A DNA stretch of 64,000 nt from NCBI GenBank assembly GCA_002436065.1, contig DIXP01000118.1, positions 86,285 to 150,284 of the forward strand, written 5' to 3'. Of this stretch, positions 43,714-53,986 are shown one piece after another. This DNA is from Chloroflexi bacterium UBA6077. Lineage in GTDB: Bacteria; Chloroflexota; UBA6077. Every line of letters starts with the position of its first letter. Positions within the stretch are counted from its first letter, which is position 1. The notes under the pieces are model-generated. The model did not search any database. It was not told the origin of the DNA and saw nothing but the letters and a program-made list of their open reading frames with translations. Both the position numbers and the translations under genes were made by a program.

Positions 43714-45420
43714 CTAGATGCCAGCTATTGCAGCCCCCAGAACCTCGGAAGCCCATCGCAGTCCCTCGGTAACTCGGTTCCGTTCCCTAACCAACTTAGT
43801 CTTCAAGTACAGGTACGGCTCGGAGCTCGACGACATCTGCCGCAACTGCCCAACCCCGCTTAGCCCTGGCAACAGAGGCATCTGCGCAGCTGCCGCCTGA
43901 TGGTACTTGCCTTCCTCAGTGAAATAGATGTTTAGCAGGATTCTACTCGCCTTCATGATTGCCCGGCTAACCTTCGCCTCCTGCTCCAAGGATAGGCCCT
44001 TCGCGGCCCGCACTCGTAGGCCCGCCTGCTTCACAGCATCAGCCAGAGCGAAGCAGGGAGAGAGGTCAAAATGATCACCACCTGCCACATTCAACTCGCC
44101 CAATCGCTTAGAGAATGCATCAGCTACGTCAGCGTGATCCCACGGAAGGATGCCTCGTGTCGACAAATCGGCCATAGTGGCGGAGAAGTAATAGGTTTGC
44201 TCCGTCAGCAGGTCAAAGTCGATTTTATCCACCGTATCGTAGGGACTGTGCTGGTACCAGGGCTTGCGGTTGCCCAGGTCGTCGGCAGCCTCATCGGGAG
44301 AGTACTCACGCAGCCGCGGCAGATAGGAGAAGGATGGCAGCCCGACGCCCCAAAACGATTGGTCCGCGTTGCGCGGCGGCCTCGGAGGCAATACATCCTG
44401 GCCCGCCAAAGCCTTCACCATTCCTGACAGATACCGCGTCGCATCGGGTGTCGCAAATCCCTTGAGGAAGCTGGCATCCCGGAAGCCTGGCTGATCGACA
44501 TTGAGATAGCCAACACAGTTCCGAGCAAGGTCCTCCCAATAGTTGTCACAGTACCAGGTGGAGGACGCGAAACGGCCGTGGGAGTGCCCTACCCACCAGC
44601 AGAACCGGACGTTCCTTTTCAACTTGTCTTGGTTCTGCTGCAAGACTCTCGCTACCTCAAGTAGGGAAGCATTGCCGACGGCATTGTCCTGGGCGCCGAA
44701 GTACCAGGAGTCCATGTGCCCAGCGAGCAATACGAACTCGCTACTTCCGGGATCGCCCTTTACCTCCGCAGTAGGGAACTGCAACTTCCTGATCTCGGTG
44801 TCTAACTTGGTGCGAACAGTGACCCGCACAGGTCCATCCCGCAAGAGAGCCTTCAACCGATCCCCTGTCTCCAGGTCGACAGTGATGACGGGAATGGCAG
44901 GAAGGTTCTTCAGCGTGCCAGGCTCAGGAGTTCCCCATACTCTGGAAATGATGTAGTCCTGAAGGGCCCTGCCACGCGAGTGGCATACCATAGCTACCGC
45001 GCCCTTCTCTGCCAAGCGATTGGCGTTCCGTGAGGCGTCGGTATCGTCTGTTAACACCACCTTGCCGGCAACGCCAATGCCGTCCGTGTTTTGCCCGCCG
45101 ACATACACTGCTTCCGCCGTCACCCCTTGGGGAGCCGATCGAGAAAACGGGTGTGTAATGCCCTGAAAACCACGACGGTCGCCAGCATGGATAGTCAGCA
45201 TGCCATAAACCGTGTCGCTGACGTAGGCATCGTGCTGCTCGACCCTCGCTTCAACCCCGTATTCATCCAAGCACCCTTTGATGTAGGCCACCGCGTCTCG
45301 CTCTCCCTGGGATGCAGGGTAGCGTGCCCACTGGCAGATGTTCTCTGCATGCTTCTTCAACTGCTGGTACGAGACCTGACTCCTCAGATCCGACCAGTCC
45401 CCGTCCATTGCACCGTACAT
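43714..45420 (-). CDS. M28-like peptidase with PA domain (copy 2)
   Basis: A 568-aa paralogue of the neighbouring M28 gene; long stretches are identical (for example RPPRNADQSFWGVGLPSFS). It has the same PA domain, GHMDSWYFGAQDNAVG, GHSHGRFASSTWYCDNYWED, YLNVDQPGFR and YQHSPYDTVDKID. The Glu-Glu pair is again missing. GAGAGGTGGG lies upstream of the ATG. It begins 46 bases after dppC, so it is the first hydrolase gene in the same transcript as the transporter. Both proteins are probably peptide or dipeptide hydrolases or non-classical M28 enzymes; activity is not certain. Confidence 0.85.
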   Translation of the reverse strand: MYGAMDGDWSDLRSQVSYQQLKKHAENICQWARYPASQGERDAVAYIKGCLDEYGVEARVEQHDAYVSDTVYGMLTIHAGDRRGFQGITHPFSRSAPQGVTAEAVYVGGQNTDGIGVAGKVVLTDDTDASRNANRLAEKGAVAMVCHSRGRALQDYIISRVWGTPEPGTLKNLPAIPVITVDLETGDRLKALLRDGPVRVTVRTKLDTEIRKLQFPTAEVKGDPGSSEFVLLAGHMDSWYFGAQDNAVGNASLLEVARVLQQNQDKLKRNVRFCWWVGHSHGRFASSTWYCDNYWEDLARNCVGYLNVDQPGFRDASFLKGFATPDATRYLSGMVKALAGQDVLPPRPPRNADQSFWGVGLPSFSYLPRLREYSPDEAADDLGNRKPWYQHSPYDTVDKIDFDLLTEQTYYFSATMADLSTRGILPWDHADVADAFSKRLGELNVAGGDHFDLSPCFALADAVKQAGLRVRAAKGLSLEQEAKVSRAIMKASRILLNIYFTEEGKYHQAAAAQMPLLPGLSGVGQLRQMSSSSEPYLYLKTKLVRERNRVTEGLRWASEVLGAAIAGI

Positions 45421-45466
45421 TACCCACCTCTCAACTCAAGTTGTTGTTGGTCTCACAGCCGTCAAC

Positions 45467-46375
45467 CTATCGACCTCGAAGTCTCGGGTCCAGGACATCC
45501 CGAATAGTGTCACCCAACATGTTGAAAGCCAGCACAGTCAACATGATGGCAAAGCCGGGGATTGCCGGAAGCAAGGGACTGCTCAGAATGAACTTGCGCC
45601 CATCAGCTATCATCATCCCCCAGGTGGGGGCAGGCGGCGGCGGCCCCAACCCAAGGAAGCTCAGCGAAGATTCCACAGTCACAGCCAGAGCAAAGTTGAA
45701 GGTCGCCACCACCACCAACGGCGAGACGACTTGGGGCAGCACGTGCTTGAACATAATCCGCCCATTGCCAGCTCCCAAGGAGTAGGCAGCATCCACAAAA
45801 TCTCTCTGCTTGACCGAGAGAACCTCAGACCGGATCAATCGGGCTACCTGAGGAAAGGTAGCCAACCCGATGGCGACCATCAGGTTGAACTGCGATGCCC
45901 CAAGAATGGCAACGATCAGGATGGCAAGCAGATAGGTGCGGAAGCCCAGCAGGACGTCGACGACTCCCATGCATACGATGTCGAGCCAACCACCAAAGTA
46001 GCCAGCGACGAGTCCAACCAGGACTCCCAGGACAGATCCCACGATCACGGAAACCAGCCCTGTCGTCAGGGAGATTTGAGCTCCGTACAGCATGCGGCTC
46101 AAGACGTCTCGGCCCAACTGGTCCGTTCCCAACAGGTGCTGGTGACTGAACCCCTTCAGTTTCTGCGTTAGGTCCTGGCTGAGGGGATCGTACGGAGCCA
46201 CCAGCGGCGCCAGGATTGCCACAATGATCATGATCGTAGCCAGCCCCAGGCCGATCACGCCTTGAGGTGAACGAAAGAACAGCTTTACAGCCTGATACCT
46301 CCTTTGGGGAGGAATCGCCACCTCGACACTTAGGGTCTGGCCTGATGTCAGTTTCTGTCGGACTGTCATACCCAT
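45467..46375 (-). CDS. dppC: Oligopeptide ABC transporter permease (DppC-like)
   Basis: A 302-aa permease with an N-terminal cytoplasmic tail, first helix (GVIGLGLATIMIIVAILAPL), QHLLGTDQLGRDVLSRMLYGAQISL, and four or five further helices. The segment GAGNGRIMFKHVLPQVVSPLVV contains the EAA-like loop that contacts the ATPases. Typical OppC/DppC length. It starts 10 bases after dppB. Confidence 0.95.
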   Translation of the reverse strand: MGMTVRQKLTSGQTLSVEVAIPPQRRYQAVKLFFRSPQGVIGLGLATIMIIVAILAPLVAPYDPLSQDLTQKLKGFSHQHLLGTDQLGRDVLSRMLYGAQISLTTGLVSVIVGSVLGVLVGLVAGYFGGWLDIVCMGVVDVLLGFRTYLLAILIVAILGASQFNLMVAIGLATFPQVARLIRSEVLSVKQRDFVDAAYSLGAGNGRIMFKHVLPQVVSPLVVVATFNFALAVTVESSLSFLGLGPPPPAPTWGMMIADGRKFILSSPLLPAIPGFAIMLTVLAFNMLGDTIRDVLDPRLRGR

Positions 46376-46385
46376 CTCGCCGCTC

Positions 46386-47330
46386 TCACTTGTATACGAC
46401 TCTTGGATCGAACCTCGAATACAGCAGATCCACCAACAGATTGGTGAAGACGATCACCACCAGGTAGATCATGAAAGCCCCCTGGATCAAGGGATAATCC
46501 CGGTTCAGCACTGCGCCAATCAGCAGCGTCCCCAGCCCCGGTCGGCTGAATACTGCCTCCACAACCGTCGTGCCGCCTAGCATGCGAGCCAAGTCAGTCC
46601 CGGTGACAGTAATGATTGGAAGCAAGGTGTTTCGAAACCCATGGGTCCAGGTGACCGATCTCTCGGAGAGGCCCTTGGCCCGCGCGGTACGGATGTAATC
46701 CAGCCCCATCACATCCAGCATACTAGAGCGCGTCACCCTCGCAATGAGCGCCGCCCCTCTGAAGCCGAGACAGATGGCTGGCATCACCAGGTATCGCGCA
46801 AGATCCAGCGGCTCTGACGGATTACCAACACCGAAGAGCGGAAGCCACTTCAACTGGACGGCGAAGGCGATCATCAGCAAGATGCCGAGCCAGAAGTTGG
46901 GAATGGAGAACCCGAAGGTAGCCACGGTCATTGCGATGACGTCAGCTGCCTTGCCTCGGTGGAGAGCCGCCACGATGCCAGCCGGGAGACCAATCAACAG
47001 CGCGATCGCCAGGCTAGCCAGAGCCAACTGGATGGTGAAACCAAAGTTGCTGACTACCTCATCGAACACCGGCTGCTTGGTCATGAGCGAGGTGCCCATA
47101 TCACCATGCACCAGCCGCCCAATGAAGCCCAGGTACTGTTGCCAGATAGGCAGGTTTAGTCCAAGCTGAGCTCGCAGCGCCTCGGCCGCCTCAGGGTTCA
47201 TGTAGTCTCCCAGCAGAGCCCTTACCGGATCACCAGGAACCAGTCGAACCATCGCGAAGATGACGGTGATGGCTGCTATCAGATTTACGGTAGCAACCAG
47301 TAACCGATTCAGAAGATAATTGAAGCTCAA
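46386..47330 (-). CDS. dppB: Oligopeptide ABC transporter permease (DppB-like)
   Basis: A 314-aa permease with six helices. FAMVRLVPGDPVRALLGDYMNPEAAEALRAQLGL is the conserved periplasmic N-terminal region of DppB/OppB, and ARAKGLSERSVTWTHGFRNTLLPIITV is the EAA loop. The start is TTG, with GGAG about eight bases upstream inside the dppA stop region; the gap to dppA is three bases. Confidence 0.95.
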   Translation of the reverse strand: MSFNYLLNRLLVATVNLIAAITVIFAMVRLVPGDPVRALLGDYMNPEAAEALRAQLGLNLPIWQQYLGFIGRLVHGDMGTSLMTKQPVFDEVVSNFGFTIQLALASLAIALLIGLPAGIVAALHRGKAADVIAMTVATFGFSIPNFWLGILLMIAFAVQLKWLPLFGVGNPSEPLDLARYLVMPAICLGFRGAALIARVTRSSMLDVMGLDYIRTARAKGLSERSVTWTHGFRNTLLPIITVTGTDLARMLGGTTVVEAVFSRPGLGTLLIGAVLNRDYPLIQGAFMIYLVVIVFTNLLVDLLYSRFDPRVVYK

Positions 47331-47333
47331 GGC

Positions 47334-49019
47334 CTACTCCATAGTCATCTTGTCGATTGGGTAGGAGTCCTGGTATTGTGCGTCTACGCCCTTGATCCCC
47401 TTGTGCCAGGCCAGCACATACTTGACATTGGTCATCCCAAAACCGGCGACGTCCTCGATTAGGGCCTTCTCCTGGAACTTTTTCCATAGTTCCAACCGTT
47501 TCGCATCATCGCTCTCCGCTATAGCGGCTTCGATGATATCGTCAGCCCCCTTGTAATGATGGTTGTTCGGGAACGGAATGTTCGGGCCATACAGGAAAGC
47601 CGCATACTGGAAGGCATCAGCCCTGCTGATGTTGTGACCGTCGATATCCCAATCCTGGCCCTTCTGCGACATCTCGTCGTAGACCGCTCGCTCTCGAATA
47701 ACCAACTCGGCCCTTATCCCTACCACTCTCCATTGATCCTGAAGAACCGTCGCCAACTCTGGCCAACCTACGTTTGGCTGGACTATCATTTTGACGTCCA
47801 AGCCATTGGCATAGCCCGCGTCTGCCAGCAGTTGCTTCGCCTTAGCTGGATCGTAAGGGAAGGGATCGGGATTGATCCAACCGGGGATATTGGGATTGAA
47901 GATACTCGATACAGGTTGCCCGAGCGACTTGTAAACGGCCTCGGCAGCAGCCTTCTTGTTGATGGCATGAATAATGGCTTTTCTGACCCGAACGTCCTTC
48001 ACTGCAGGGCGAGTGATATTGAAACTCGTCCACTGGGTTCGGTAGCCGGGTAGTGACTTGGACTCAAGGTCGGCTGGCTTATCGTTCATCAGCCTTTCCG
48101 CCGACTCCCCTTCGTAGATGTACGACAGGTCCAGATCACCGCTCCTGAGCGCCAACTCGGCAACGGTCTCCTCTTTGATAACCTTGAAAGAAACCTTGTC
48201 AATATCCAGCGGCTCGTAGAAGTCGGGATTCCTCTTCAGGACCACCTCAGTCCCTCTGGACCAAGTATCAAACACGTAAGGACCGCAGCCGACTGGGTTC
48301 ATGCCAAACTGGTCGCCCCTCTCCTCCACGGCCTTCTTGTTCAGTATCCAACCGGGTCTAAAAGCCAGGATTGCACCGAGGAATGGAGAGAACGGGTTCT
48401 TTAGCGTGAACCGGACAACATACTTGTCAGGAGCCTCGACCTTGTCGATCACGTCGACATCTGCTTGGAAGCGGGACTTGGTGGCAGGATCCTTGATTCG
48501 GCCGATGCTGTAGACCACGTCCTCCGCCGTCAACTCTCCGAAACCCTTGTGCCATTTGACACCCTTGCGCAGGTTGAAGGTATAGACCTTCCCGCCATCG
48601 CTGATCTTCCAGTCTGTCGCCAAGTCGGGCACCACATCCAAGCTTCCCGCCTTGTACTTCACCAAACCCCGGTGGACAAGGAAAGCCACGGCATGATCTG
48701 CCGACTGGCCGATGTGAGCCGGATCCGCCGTTTGCATATCAGCGCCTATCCTGACCCTCAGGGCCTTTTCCTTGCCCGGAGACTTGGCTACTTGAGGTGC
48801 GACTTGCGAGCTCGCTGCCGTCGGCTTCGGAACGCTGGAACCTGAGGTAGCCTGGGCAGCAGGCTTCTCTCCGCCTTCACTTCCACATGCTGTCCCCAAC
48901 GCTGCTAGCACGGAAGTCGACAGTCCAAGTGCCGCAGCTCGGGTCAGAAGCTCCCGACGGGTAAGACGAAGACGACCCGCCTCGTTAGCCAACCCCTCTT
49001 CTGGTCTTTGATCGCCCAT
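47334..49019 (-). CDS. dppA: Oligopeptide-binding lipoprotein (SBP family 5, DppA-like)
   Basis: A 561-aa extracytoplasmic solute-binding protein. The N-terminus has a twin-arginine-like RLTRRELLTRAAALGL and a lipobox LGTAC, so it is a probable lipoprotein, followed by a low-complexity linker. The SBP_bac_5 body contains PDLATDWKISDGGKVYTFNLRKGVKWHKGFGELTAEDVVYS and YDPAKAKQLLADAGYANG. It delivers peptides or similar solutes to DppBCDF. The ATG at 49019 has GGGAGGA seven bases upstream; a longer frame has no leader character. It is the first transporter gene of the block; the LAL regulator gene ends 162 bases upstream of its start, in the same direction. Confidence 0.93.
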   Translation of the reverse strand: MGDQRPEEGLANEAGRLRLTRRELLTRAAALGLSTSVLAALGTACGSEGGEKPAAQATSGSSVPKPTAASSQVAPQVAKSPGKEKALRVRIGADMQTADPAHIGQSADHAVAFLVHRGLVKYKAGSLDVVPDLATDWKISDGGKVYTFNLRKGVKWHKGFGELTAEDVVYSIGRIKDPATKSRFQADVDVIDKVEAPDKYVVRFTLKNPFSPFLGAILAFRPGWILNKKAVEERGDQFGMNPVGCGPYVFDTWSRGTEVVLKRNPDFYEPLDIDKVSFKVIKEETVAELALRSGDLDLSYIYEGESAERLMNDKPADLESKSLPGYRTQWTSFNITRPAVKDVRVRKAIIHAINKKAAAEAVYKSLGQPVSSIFNPNIPGWINPDPFPYDPAKAKQLLADAGYANGLDVKMIVQPNVGWPELATVLQDQWRVVGIRAELVIRERAVYDEMSQKGQDWDIDGHNISRADAFQYAAFLYGPNIPFPNNHHYKGADDIIEAAIAESDDAKRLELWKKFQEKALIEDVAGFGMTNVKYVLAWHKGIKGVDAQYQDSYPIDKMTME

Positions 49020-49181
49020 TGTCTTGTCCTCCCAACATCTTTTATCCCATGCCCACCACATAGTAAGCACGGTCCATGACAGCGACACCGACCAAGAGTG
49101 TGCTAAGGATCAGAGGAAGGTTAGAACCATGGTGTTTGCAGCGAATGGGGTCAGTGTAGAGGGAAGCAACCGTACTGGGTA

Positions 49182-52121
49182 TCACCCTGCAGTACGATTT
49201 CCTGAGTTCGGCACATCATCCATGCAAGGCACGACACCCAAGTCTGCACCCCAAGTCAACAGTCCAACCGTGCCGATTCGATGAGGGAGCTTGAGCTTTC
49301 GACGAATACTAGCCACGTGGGTCTTGAGCGTGTTCTCTGATATGAATAGTTCCGCTGCAACACGAGCACGGAGGCTCGACTCGGCCTTTGACGCCCGGTA
49401 GCCCGCGTTGAGGTAGTAGTGGAAGACCAGCAACTCCTTCCAAGTGAGGCAGAACTCTTTCTTAAGTCTAACCACTAGATCGCGAGAAATCCGCCCTTCC
49501 TTCATCTCTCGGGACAGAACATCCCTAACCTGAGGGTCATGGCAAGACGAAAGAAGAGATCCCGTATCCAGATCCCCGGCTTCCGCAGAACGCCGAATCG
49601 TCGCGTCCGGCAATGAGATTGAGGCTGTCCTCGTTGTGACAGAGACCCCGTCCCGCCCGTACAGCTGAAGCAGTCTCTCTGTCGGGAGTCGTCGAATTGC
49701 CAGACTAGTCACATAGTCACTTTCAATATCGGCTTGGATCGCACGCGCCAGGACAGAGGCAAACTGATCGGGGTCCCACCATTGGAAGTGGTAGAGATGA
49801 AGTCGCTTGCCCTCCCACAACCATCTCCTTAACCACTCGTCGCTCCACTCAGAATCCCCCGATGCGCTCCCTACTCGCGCCAGGCGCAGGCAAACGCTGG
49901 CATAATATTGGCCGTAGCCCTGACTATGCAGCACCTCAGCAGCCATCCGGAGGTTCTCTGCAGCCATCTCACCCAGCCCTAGCGCCTCCAGTCCCAAGGC
50001 ATAGGATACCTGTACACAAGCGCCTTCGTAGGGAGACTGCTGACTGCCCTTCAGTCTCATGGCATTCTGGGCCATGACTAGAGCCTCTCGCGCCCGGCCC
50101 TGGCGGAGCCGCAGGAAGGAGTACTCATGTGAGAAGGAGTCACCCGCCTGCTCGTAGTAGGACTCGGCCAGCGACAGGTCATCCAGGTCGCGGTAGACAT
50201 TGGCAAGCCATCCCGACACCAACTGCCGCTCCGGGGCAGAGAAGATGGCACCTCTGCTCTTAGCCATCTCAAGAACCTGAATAGCCTCGCCGAAGTCCCC
50301 GCGAAGCGCCAGGACCGCACCCCAGACTGTGAGAGTACGCATGTGCTGAAACTCACCTACTTCCTCTGCCTCACAGATCTGGACAGACTCCTTGCAGTAC
50401 TCCTCGGCTGCATCTAGTGCCCCCTGGAACCTCTTGATCTGAGCCAAGTTTCGTAAGGTAGCGACTCTGGTAACCGAGGAGTTGGTGAGAGCTTGAGGGT
50501 AGCCATCAATCAGTCGAAGAACCTTGCGCGCCTGCCGGTCCGCCTTCAACAATTCACCAGCACCACGGTATGTTACCCCCAGCAACCGCAGCAACTCGAT
50601 GCGGGTGGCCAGATTGCGCGTGTCTCGCCGGCATGCCTTCTCCAATACATGCACGGACTGAGCATAGTCCCCCTCACGGAAGTGAACGACACTGACGTGG
50701 AAGGCCAGCGCCATCTCCACCTGCCGATCCGGCTTCCGTTTGAGAAGGGCCTCGCACCTTTCATAGAGTCGGAGGGCCAGACGAGTGTCTCCCGTCCGCA
50801 TAGCGATGAGCCCTCGAAGCATCAAGAGCCGCGGATCCGTCTTCACCATCCCCTCCGATAGCTCATTCAACCATCGGGAAACCCTTTGGACCTGACCCGC
50901 CTCGATCGCCTGCTCTCCGAAACGCTTCACTAGCGCGGCAGCGCTGGCGGTATTGCCGCCAAGTGAGTAATGCAGAATGGCTTCGTCCCACTGCTCACGC
51001 TTCTCCAAGGCCTTGCCAGCTGCTGTCCTAAGGTTCCTGACGACCTCCGCCGAATCCTCCTCGACGAGCTTCATCTGCAGGAACTCACGGAAAAGCTGGT
51101 GATACCTGTAGCGATACCCGCTGCCCACCGAGAGCAGGAAGAGGCCGGCACGGTGGAGCGTTTCCAACTTCTGAGCAGCATTGACTGATCCGATCACCTC
51201 GTCACAGAGATCAGGAGACAACTGGCTAAAGATGGATGCCCTACGGAGGAATTCCCTCATCTCAGACGATTGGGTAGCGTAAACCTGCTCAGCAAGGTAG
51301 TCGTGAATAGGTGAGTGGGTATCGGCAAGGCCCTGCAACACCCTGACTGCCTCTTGAGGGGAACGAGAACGCACCAACTGCGAGGCAAACACCAGGCCCG
51401 CGACCCATCCCTCCGTCAATGAGTGAATAGCCTGGATCTGGTCTTCCTGCAGTTCCAGCCCCACCACCCGTTGGAAGAACTGCTTGGTTTCCTCCCAACT
51501 GAAGGAGAGAGCTTCGGGACCAATCTCAAGGAGATCACCCTGGACATTCCAACGATTCAGAGGGAGAGAAGGCAGACCCCGCGAGGACACTATCAGTCGA
51601 ACACCGGAAGGTAGGACTTCCACCAACTGCCTGACCAAGTCCGACACATCCGGGCTATCAGCCACATCTTGAAAGTCGTCCAGGACTATCGAGAGCCTGC
51701 GCCCTTGTAGTTGGCTGAGTTCAAGAGTGAGGATGTCACCAACATTCCTCCAGAGCGTCGGCCTCTGACGAATCCCCGAGAGAGAGGCCCTAACCTTGGC
51801 TCCAAAAGCAGGTTCATGTCGAGCAATCCCAGCAGTCAGGTAGGACACAAACTGCGGAATGTCCCGGTCGGTGTGGCCAAGACGGTAGTAGACTACTGAG
51901 AGTTCGGGACGGCTGACGAGTTGGTACAGGAGAGTGGACTTCCCAGAACCGGCAGGGGCACAGAGAAGGACAAGTTTTGGGCGCGGAGCTTCACCAAGCA
52001 TGTCCACAAGTCGCTGGCGCGGCAAGAACAAGCTTGGCGGTTCCAGGGTCAGCTTACTGGTGATGAGCGGAATTGGATATCCGACTAGTGTGTCGGTAGC
52101 CTCAACCTCACTAATGGCCAT
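49182..52121 (-). CDS. LuxR-family transcriptional regulator with MalT-like ATPase (LAL)
   Basis: A 979-aa STAND-type regulator. The Walker A motif is CAPAGSGKSTLLYQ (residues 54-66) and Walker B is RLSIVLDDFQDV near 160. A winged-helix-like region and a long helical, TPR-like repeat region (about 330-800) follow. The C-terminus carries a LuxR helix-turn-helix: ELFISENTLKTHVASIRRKL near residue 930. Such proteins sense a ligand or partner through the repeats, bind ATP and activate transcription, as MalT does. It is encoded immediately upstream of dppA and in the same direction, so it likely controls the peptide block. GAGG precedes the ATG by five bases. Confidence 0.93.
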   Translation of the reverse strand: MAISEVEATDTLVGYPIPLITSKLTLEPPSLFLPRQRLVDMLGEAPRPKLVLLCAPAGSGKSTLLYQLVSRPELSVVYYRLGHTDRDIPQFVSYLTAGIARHEPAFGAKVRASLSGIRQRPTLWRNVGDILTLELSQLQGRRLSIVLDDFQDVADSPDVSDLVRQLVEVLPSGVRLIVSSRGLPSLPLNRWNVQGDLLEIGPEALSFSWEETKQFFQRVVGLELQEDQIQAIHSLTEGWVAGLVFASQLVRSRSPQEAVRVLQGLADTHSPIHDYLAEQVYATQSSEMREFLRRASIFSQLSPDLCDEVIGSVNAAQKLETLHRAGLFLLSVGSGYRYRYHQLFREFLQMKLVEEDSAEVVRNLRTAAGKALEKREQWDEAILHYSLGGNTASAAALVKRFGEQAIEAGQVQRVSRWLNELSEGMVKTDPRLLMLRGLIAMRTGDTRLALRLYERCEALLKRKPDRQVEMALAFHVSVVHFREGDYAQSVHVLEKACRRDTRNLATRIELLRLLGVTYRGAGELLKADRQARKVLRLIDGYPQALTNSSVTRVATLRNLAQIKRFQGALDAAEEYCKESVQICEAEEVGEFQHMRTLTVWGAVLALRGDFGEAIQVLEMAKSRGAIFSAPERQLVSGWLANVYRDLDDLSLAESYYEQAGDSFSHEYSFLRLRQGRAREALVMAQNAMRLKGSQQSPYEGACVQVSYALGLEALGLGEMAAENLRMAAEVLHSQGYGQYYASVCLRLARVGSASGDSEWSDEWLRRWLWEGKRLHLYHFQWWDPDQFASVLARAIQADIESDYVTSLAIRRLPTERLLQLYGRDGVSVTTRTASISLPDATIRRSAEAGDLDTGSLLSSCHDPQVRDVLSREMKEGRISRDLVVRLKKEFCLTWKELLVFHYYLNAGYRASKAESSLRARVAAELFISENTLKTHVASIRRKLKLPHRIGTVGLLTWGADLGVVPCMDDVPNSGNRTAG

Positions 52122-52552
52122 TTCTGCCTCACAAGGGAATGGGGTGCAGCATCGACCTGAACCCCAGACTCGCCGACGCAGTCTTGATGCGAGGCCTCGA
52201 AGACCCCATGTCTCACGTGATAGCGCCGGTGGTGGTCGCTGATATGGCTATCGCCAGAAATGCATACTCAAGTCTTCAAGCGGGACCAATCGTTCAAAGC
52301 AGCCCCACAAGACACCTCCGAACTCGTTCCCGGACTGTACAACTACCGCGATATGACCAACGCATCCCAATTGCCGAGATCAGATCGAAGAGGTAGGCCC
52401 TATCTCAACCTTCTCTAAGCCGCCTGGTTCTAGTGCTGGAGCCTCGATTGGTAGGGCTGCGCCGCAGCAAGTTGAGAGCCATGTGACACAGGACGGCAAA
52501 ACCCTCGACAGGTATCTCTGTCGAATGCGGCTGGCGTCCCATATGGACTATA
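52122..52552. other. Spacer between LAL regulator and IS remnant
   Basis: About 430 bases with no recognised gene. It should hold the promoter of the LAL regulator. No convincing boxes or large repeats are visible. Confidence 0.35.
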
Positions 52553-52576
52553 GGCTGTCTCGGGTGAAGTCATGGC

Positions 52577-53382
52577 ATGGAAACAACACGCAAACCCTAC
52601 CCGAGCGACGTGAGCGACGAGGAATGGGCGTTCGTCGCTCCTTATCTGACCCTGTTGACCGTGGACGCCAACCAGCGTCAGTACAGTCTACGAAGTGTTC
52701 AATGCCCTTCGCTGCCTGGTGCGCAGCGGTATTCCCTGGCGAATGATGCCGAACGACCTGCCGCCCTGGTACACGGTCTACCAGCAGACCCAACACTGGT
52801 TGGCCGCAGGTTCCTTCGAGGCCATCGCTCTTGACCTGAGGATGATGATGCGCTTGGCCGCCGGCCGCAAGGCTGAGCCTTCGGCAGCCAATCTTGATAG
52901 CAAGACGTTGCATTCCACTCCTGAGAGTGGTGGCAGAGTGGGAAATGACCGACACAAGCGCAATAAGGGATCGAAGGTGATCTGGCGGGGACGCCCTTGT
53001 GCACCTCATGGCTATGCAAAGGCCGGTCAACGAACAGGACCAGTATCAGGTTGAAGAGCTGGCGAGTGCCGTGCAAGGGGTGACGGGTGACAACGTCGAG
53101 CTTGCCTTTGTCGATCAGGGCTATACAGGTGACACTACGGCTGAGGCTGCTCAGGAGCACGACATCGCTCTCCATGTAGTCAAGCTGCCCGAGGCCAAAC
53201 GCGGATTTGTGCTGCTGCCAAGGCGATGGGTGGTGGAGTGCAGCTTCGGCAGGATGGCCTGTTTCCAGCGCCTAGCTAGGGATTACGAGCGCTTTGCCGA
53301 CACCCTGGTCGGGCTGCACTTCGTCGCCTTCGTGTGCCTGCTGCTCAATCAAGCCCAACCTCTAATCGCCAATGGTTCATAA
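52577..53382 (+). pseudogene. IS5-family transposase, broken by frameshifts
   Basis: Three frames together give one transposase. Frame one starts METTRKPYPSDVSDEEWAFV, an IS5-group N-terminus. After a two-base loss near 52695 it continues in a second frame with FNALRCLVRSGIPWRMMPND, then NLDSKTLHSTPESGG (first Asp of the DDE triad). A second disruption near 53000 moves it to a third frame with AFVDQGYTGD (second Asp) and LLPRRWVVECSFGRM (Glu). All three catalytic residues remain but no full-length protein can be made. Terminal inverted repeats are not clear; candidates are around 52553 and 53392. Confidence 0.85.
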
Positions 53383-53538
53383 CAGGCTCTAGAGACAAGT
53401 CTTCTCAAGCAAGATGGCAGGTTCCGCAGGGAGTGATGCCGGCCCTCTTCACGGTTCGCCGATGGTATGGTACTGATTCCATGTCTTCTGCGGTCTTGAC
53501 CCCAAGGCTAACACTCCACCACACTCTTGACAAGGACA

Positions 53539-53558
53539 ATTCCCCTGCTCAGGGGAAT
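53539..53558 (-). terminator. Hairpin at the end of the truncated MFS gene
   Basis: ATTCCCCTG-CT-CAGGGGAAT is a perfect 9-bp stem that overlaps the stop of the truncated MFS frame. No T-tract follows on the minus strand. It may be a terminator or a small repeat. Confidence 0.45.
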
Positions 53559-53986
53559 ACCTGCGTGGCTAGGGTATGCGAACAGTAGCCTCGCTCCAAT
53601 ACAGCAATGAAGGTTGGGCCGTTAGAGACAGGTGAGGCGACATGGCTACTGGGGATGAGTTGTTGTGGGTTGCGGTGACCGGCAAGAATGTAGAGCAGAC
53701 CAGCCACCACGATCACGACTTCTCCCAGCACCAACGTCATCCGACGGCCAATCCGGTCGGCCAGTTGTCCGGTCGGGACATTGGCCAGGAAGCGGGCGAA
53801 ACCGTAGACGGAGAGGGAGAGCCCGATGGCGGCCTGGGACACGCCGAAGCTCTGCGCGTAGAGGGCGATCACGGGCACTATGGCCCCGAACCCCATCTGG
53901 TTCTCGAAGGTAACCAGGCTAACCCACACCAGTACCCGGTTAGCACGGTAGCTCTCCGCCATCGCGGACCCGCTAACGCCCTTCAC
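53549..53986 (-). pseudogene. Truncated MFS transporter
   Basis: The first roughly 100 codons are an MFS N-terminus (QMGFGAIVPVIALYAQSFGV, NVPTGQLADRIGRRMTLVLGEVV) closely matching the adjacent intact MFS gene. After about LLYILAGH the homology stops and a 40-residue unrelated tail runs to a stop codon. A complete MFS protein has about 400 aa and 12 helices; only three to four helices remain. The decayed IS5 remnant is about 150 bases away, which suggests insertion-linked deletion. Its start overlaps the end of the intact copy by 14 bases. Confidence 0.8.
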
